Positions 5,904 to 7,376 of a DNA stretch of 7,376 bases are shown piece by piece. How positions within the stretch are numbered: position 1 is the first letter of the stretch; every line of letters starts with the position of its first letter. The DNA comes from Chloroflexota bacterium (lineage in GTDB: Bacteria > Chloroflexota > Limnocylindria > Limnocylindrales > CSP1-4): positions 1 through 7,376 of the forward strand of contig JAJYXX010000055.1 of NCBI GenBank assembly GCA_021801545.1. The letters are read 5' to 3'. A program made the translations under genes and the position numbers. Under the pieces are notes generated by a model that was not told where the DNA came from, searched no databases, and was given only the letters and a program-made list of their open reading frames with translations.

Positions 5904-5986
5904 GACCATCAGATGCCCGGCCGAGGCTGCGCAGGCGCTGCGCCCCCGCCCCGGTCGGGTCGCAGATCCCTTCCTCCCTGATGGTC
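5904..5986 (-). promoter_or_regulatory. Nested inverted repeats in the leader of the small membrane protein gene
   Basis: GACCATCAG (5904-5912) pairs exactly with CTGATGGTC (5978-5986) and encloses 65 bases, which contain a perfect 6-bp hairpin GCGCAG-GCG-CTGCGC (5929-5943). The inner end of the stem stops two bases before the GAGAGG ribosome binding site (5896-5901). If transcribed, this would give a closed, structured 5' leader next to the translation start. I recognise no known riboswitch or thermosensor class. Confidence 0.35.
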
Positions 5987-6074
5987 CCAGAACATTGAAC
6001 GCCCCGGCGCGCGTTCGCACCAGTGCCATCGGTACGAATCCGCTGGGGCGCGAGGCCCGTCAGGCTCGAAGCCC

Positions 6075-6080
6075 TACGAT
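6075..6080 (+). promoter_or_regulatory. Possible -10 element for the DinB-like gene
   Basis: TACGAT fits the TAnnnT core of a -10 element and lies 36 bases before the ATG at 6117. No matching -35 hexamer is visible at 16-18 bases upstream, so the call is weak. Confidence 0.25.
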
Positions 6081-6116
6081 GGTCCGTGCGACCGCCCGGT
6101 CGCGCGGAGCCGGGAG

Positions 6117-6587
6117 ATGACACCCATGAGCCAGGTCGATGTCGATGCGCTGCGCCAGACGGTCCGGCAGATCCTCCACGAAGGTCACGACGCGATGCGG
6201 GAGATCGTCGCCGACCTCGACGGGGATGCCCTCGGTTGGCGCCCCGGACGAGACACGAACTCGATCGCCGTTCTCGTCGCGCACAGCCTCGATGCCGAGC
6301 GATTCCTCGTGGCGACGGCCGCGGACGTCGAGATCGAGCGCGATCGCGAGGCGCAGTTCCGGATCGAGGTGGCCAGGCCCGATCTGCTCCTGGCACTCAT
6401 CGACCAGCAGGAACCGGCGATCGACGCGCTCCTCGACCGGGTCACGGCGGCGAACCTCACGGCCGGGATCAGCCGGCCCGGGCGGACGCACGCGGGCGCC
6501 TGGTGGCTCCTCCACGCCCTCGAGCACACTCGCGAGCACGTCGGCCAGGCCGCCCTCACCCGCCAGCTGTACGGGCAGCGGTCCTAG
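6117..6587 (+). CDS. DinB/YfiT-like four-helix-bundle protein (putative metal-dependent hydrolase)
   Basis: A 156-residue cytosolic protein with the DinB-superfamily layout of four helices and a metal-binding histidine triad: H56 in the second helix (VLVAHSLDAERF), and H137 and H141 in the last helix (LEHTREHVGQ). The WRPGRDTNSIAVLVAH stretch (41-56) and the C-terminal EHVGQAALTRQ ending are typical. Members include thiol-dependent S-transferases (for bacillithiol or mycothiol) and uncharacterised stress proteins, so the reaction is not assigned. ATG 6117 has GGAG seven bases upstream; ATG 6126 in frame, with GGGAG nine bases upstream, would drop three residues. It is the only clearly supported rightward gene here. 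It converges on the elongation-factor-like gene, with overlapping TAG stop codons in a shared CTAG. Confidence 0.88.
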   Translation: MTPMSQVDVDALRQTVRQILHEGHDAMREIVADLDGDALGWRPGRDTNSIAVLVAHSLDAERFLVATAADVEIERDREAQFRIEVARPDLLLALIDQQEPAIDALLDRVTAANLTAGISRPGRTHAGAWWLLHALEHTREHVGQAALTRQLYGQRS

Positions 6588-6850
6588 GCTTCGCGGTAAA
6601 CCCGGTCGTGCTCCCGGACGTGATCGGTCACCTTGAGCGCCACGTCGTCACCGGGAGCCGCCTCGGTGACCGGCGCGTGCTCGACCTCCATCGACGTGAC
6701 GTCCTGCACGAGGTCGGTCGTGTGGCCCTGGACGTGGATCCGCTCGCCGACCTTCAGAGGCGCCGTGAGACTGACCGCCGCGACGCCGAGGTGCGTGAAA
6801 TAGTGGGTAACGGTCCCGATCGCTTCCTCGGGCGGATGACCTGCTGACAT
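6584..6850 (-). CDS. Small elongation-factor domain II-like protein
   Basis: An 88-residue protein made almost entirely of a beta-barrel resembling domain II of translational GTPases (EF-Tu/IF2 type). Landmarks: GTVTHYFTHLGVAAVSL (12-28), PLKVGERIHVQGHTTD (31-46), VTSMEVEH (51-58), APGDDVALKV (65-74) and a VREHDRVY ending (78-85). Stand-alone proteins of this kind are annotated in many genomes as translation elongation factor-like. There is no GTPase domain, so it cannot be a translation factor by itself; RNA or protein binding is a reasonable but untested guess. The start ATG at 6850 has a near-ideal GAGGAGGTG ribosome binding site (6863-6855), indicating strong translation. The stop overlaps the convergent DinB-like gene by four bases. 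A candidate promoter lies at 6870-6898. Confidence 0.85.
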   Translation of the reverse strand: MSAGHPPEEAIGTVTHYFTHLGVAAVSLTAPLKVGERIHVQGHTTDLVQDVTSMEVEHAPVTEAAPGDDVALKVTDHVREHDRVYREA

Positions 6851-6869
6851 TGCCCACCTCCTCGGCGAA

Positions 6870-6898
6870 ACGGTAGCGCGCCGGACCGCCGCCGTCGA
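6870..6898 (-). promoter_or_regulatory. Candidate promoter for the elongation-factor-like gene
   Basis: On the minus strand, TCGACG (6898-6893; four of six -35 bases) is followed by a 17-base spacer and TACCGT (6875-6870; fits TAnnnT). Transcription would begin near 6863, exactly at the 5' end of the strong ribosome binding site, giving a leader of only about 13 bases. The spacing is ideal, but the sequence is GC-rich and the call is by eye. Confidence 0.45.
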
Positions 6899-6924
6899 GG
6901 GCCGGATGGGCCCCGGACAGACGT

Positions 6925-6952
6925 CGACCCACGCCTGGTCGAGCGTGGGTCG
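6925..6952 (-). terminator. 10-bp hairpin between the small ORF and the elongation-factor-like gene
   Basis: CGACCCACGC (6925-6934) and GCGTGGGTCG (6943-6952) are exact reverse complements around an 8-base loop. It lies 48 bases past the stop of the putative leftward ORF (7174-7001) and just upstream of the candidate promoter at 6870-6898, so a terminator separating two leftward units fits best. There is no T-tract, so an operator role is possible. Confidence 0.45.
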
Positions 6953-7000
6953 GCGGAACTGATTGGCACCGTGACCGTACGGCAGCGTCGCCGCCGCCGG

Positions 7001-7174
7001 TCACCCGGTGAGGCCCGCCCGCGTGTCGCTGCTGATGTTCCCCGCACGGGGGATGGTGGCGAGGTTGCTCGAGCCGTGCGTCGCGTCCGCGGTTGTCGGC
7101 AGCGTGGACGAATGCGTGTCCGCCCGAACGCTCCGATCCAGAGAGGCTCTCTGCGTGCGGTGCTGATTCGTCAT
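7001..7174 (-). CDS. Possible small Ser/Thr/Arg-rich protein, unknown
   Basis: A 57-residue frame from ATG 7174 to TGA 7003-7001. The product is polar and low in hydrophobics, with many Thr, Ser, Ala and Arg, no cysteine and no membrane segment, so it is probably disordered; I recognise no family. For it: about 50 of 57 codons end in G or C, AAGGAG (7191-7186) lies upstream, a hairpin follows its stop, and an operator-like palindrome lies 52 bases before the ATG. Against it: the ribosome binding site is 11 bases from the ATG, which is long; GC3 is high in any frame of GC-rich DNA; and the protein has no fold signature. An in-frame TTG at 7198 would extend it. A chance ORF remains quite possible. 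Confidence 0.35.
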   Translation of the reverse strand: MTNQHRTQRASLDRSVRADTHSSTLPTTADATHGSSNLATIPRAGNISSDTRAGLTG

Positions 7175-7219
7175 GCTCGGCAACGCTCCTTGGCCCAAAT
7201 CCTACCGCTCTCCTGTCGG

Positions 7220-7247
7220 ATGACCATACCCCCAGGGGGTATACGAT
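7220..7247 (+). promoter_or_regulatory. Candidate rightward promoter overlapping the CsoR-type operator
   Basis: ATGACC (7220-7225; TGAC core of a -35) and TACGAT (7242-7247; TAnnnT -10) are 16 bases apart. The spacer is occupied almost exactly by the palindrome at 7226-7242, the geometry expected when a repressor blocks RNA polymerase. A leftward -10 (TATGGT, 7228-7223) also exists but lacks a -35. Confidence 0.45.
7226..7242. promoter_or_regulatory. CsoR/CstR-type operator palindrome
   Basis: ATACCCCC-A-GGGGGTAT is a perfect 8-bp inverted repeat with one central base. The ATACCC...GGGTAT form, with a G/C run flanked by AT ends, is the pattern bound by the CsoR/RcnR/FrmR/CstR repressor family, which senses Cu(I), Ni(II)/Co(II), formaldehyde or persulfide. 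The repressor and its targets are not in the window. The most likely target is a gene starting right of the window, driven by the promoter at 7220-7247. Confidence 0.6.
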
Positions 7248-7376
7248 CGTTCCGCTGCACCTGGCTCGTCCGGCCTGCTGTCCCGGCCCTGCCCGGCGTC
7301 CGGTGCGACATGGACGATTGGGGCCGCGGCCACCCACGGCGAGCGCTGGGATCCGAACGTGCGCGCCGGAGCCGTT
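7248..7376. other. Right-edge region, no supported gene
   Basis: Downstream of the candidate operator-promoter, 129 bases remain. Two rightward frames with possible starts (GTG 7303, ATG 7310) are open to the edge, but each gives only 22-25 codons, neither has a ribosome binding site, and neither resembles a known N-terminus. A third frame reads more like protein near its end but has no start codon until 7356. I do not call a gene here. Confidence 0.4.

Noticed and set aside
7140..7152. AGAGAG-G-CTCTCT palindrome
   Set aside because: Short (6 bp), inside the putative small ORF, with no promoter geometry around it. I cannot separate it from chance.
6648..7337. Leftward ORF of 229 codons at the right end
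   Set aside because: It overlaps the well-supported elongation-factor-like gene and both intergenic hairpin and operator elements. The product is Arg/Gly/Ala-rich without a recognisable fold, and it has no ribosome binding site.
7303..7376. Start of a rightward gene (GTG 7303 or ATG 7310) behind the CsoR-type promoter
   Set aside because: Only 22-25 codons are visible, there is no ribosome binding site, and the N-terminus is not recognisable. The true start is probably outside the window.

Overview
This is a high-GC bacterial window, strongly biased to G/C at third codon positions. It reads as ordinary chromosome rather than a mobile element: I see no integrase, transposase, phage gene, CRISPR array, tRNA or rRNA. 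The gene mix points to a high-GC Chloroflexota lineage (for example Limnocylindria/Ellin6529-like) or an Actinobacterium. The pointers are an F420-type luciferase-like oxidoreductase, a cis-prenyltransferase with a long N-terminal extension, a membrane-anchored DsbA-like protein with Ser/Pro/Ala linkers, and GTG/TTG starts. This placement is inference; no marker gene fixes the taxon.

From the left edge to about 5.9 kb every gene runs leftward (minus strand). In transcription order they are: a small three-helix membrane protein (5890-5582); a structured gap with three perfect inverted repeats (5392-5570); a membrane-anchored DsbA-family thioredoxin-fold protein (5339-4407); an undecaprenyl-diphosphate-synthase-type prenyltransferase (4321-3416); a small beta-rich protein of unknown function (3349-3077); a luciferase-like F420/flavin oxidoreductase (3073-2135); a two-domain protein joining a GIY-YIG-like nuclease fold to a complete GreA transcript-cleavage factor (2004-727); and the N-terminal half of a DEAD-box RNA helicase (631 to the left edge). 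The tight spacing from uppS to the oxidoreductase suggests one operon. The fusion gene appears to have its own promoter at 2061-2088.

The right part changes layout. A rightward DinB/YfiT-like four-helix-bundle gene (6117-6587) converges on a leftward mini-gene that resembles an elongation-factor domain II (6850-6584). Their stop codons share one CTAG. Beyond it lie a 10-bp hairpin (6925-6952), a possible 57-residue leftward ORF (7174-7001), and a near-perfect CsoR/CstR-type operator (ATACCCCC-A-GGGGGTAT, 7226-7242). The operator fills the spacer of a plausible rightward promoter, so a metal- or sulfide-responsive gene may begin just past the right edge.

The items most worth following up are the GIY-YIG/GreA fusion, the cluster of inverted repeats between the membrane protein and the DsbA-like gene, and the CsoR-type operator next to the unassigned small ORF. 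I found no complete multi-gene defence or novel enzymatic system.
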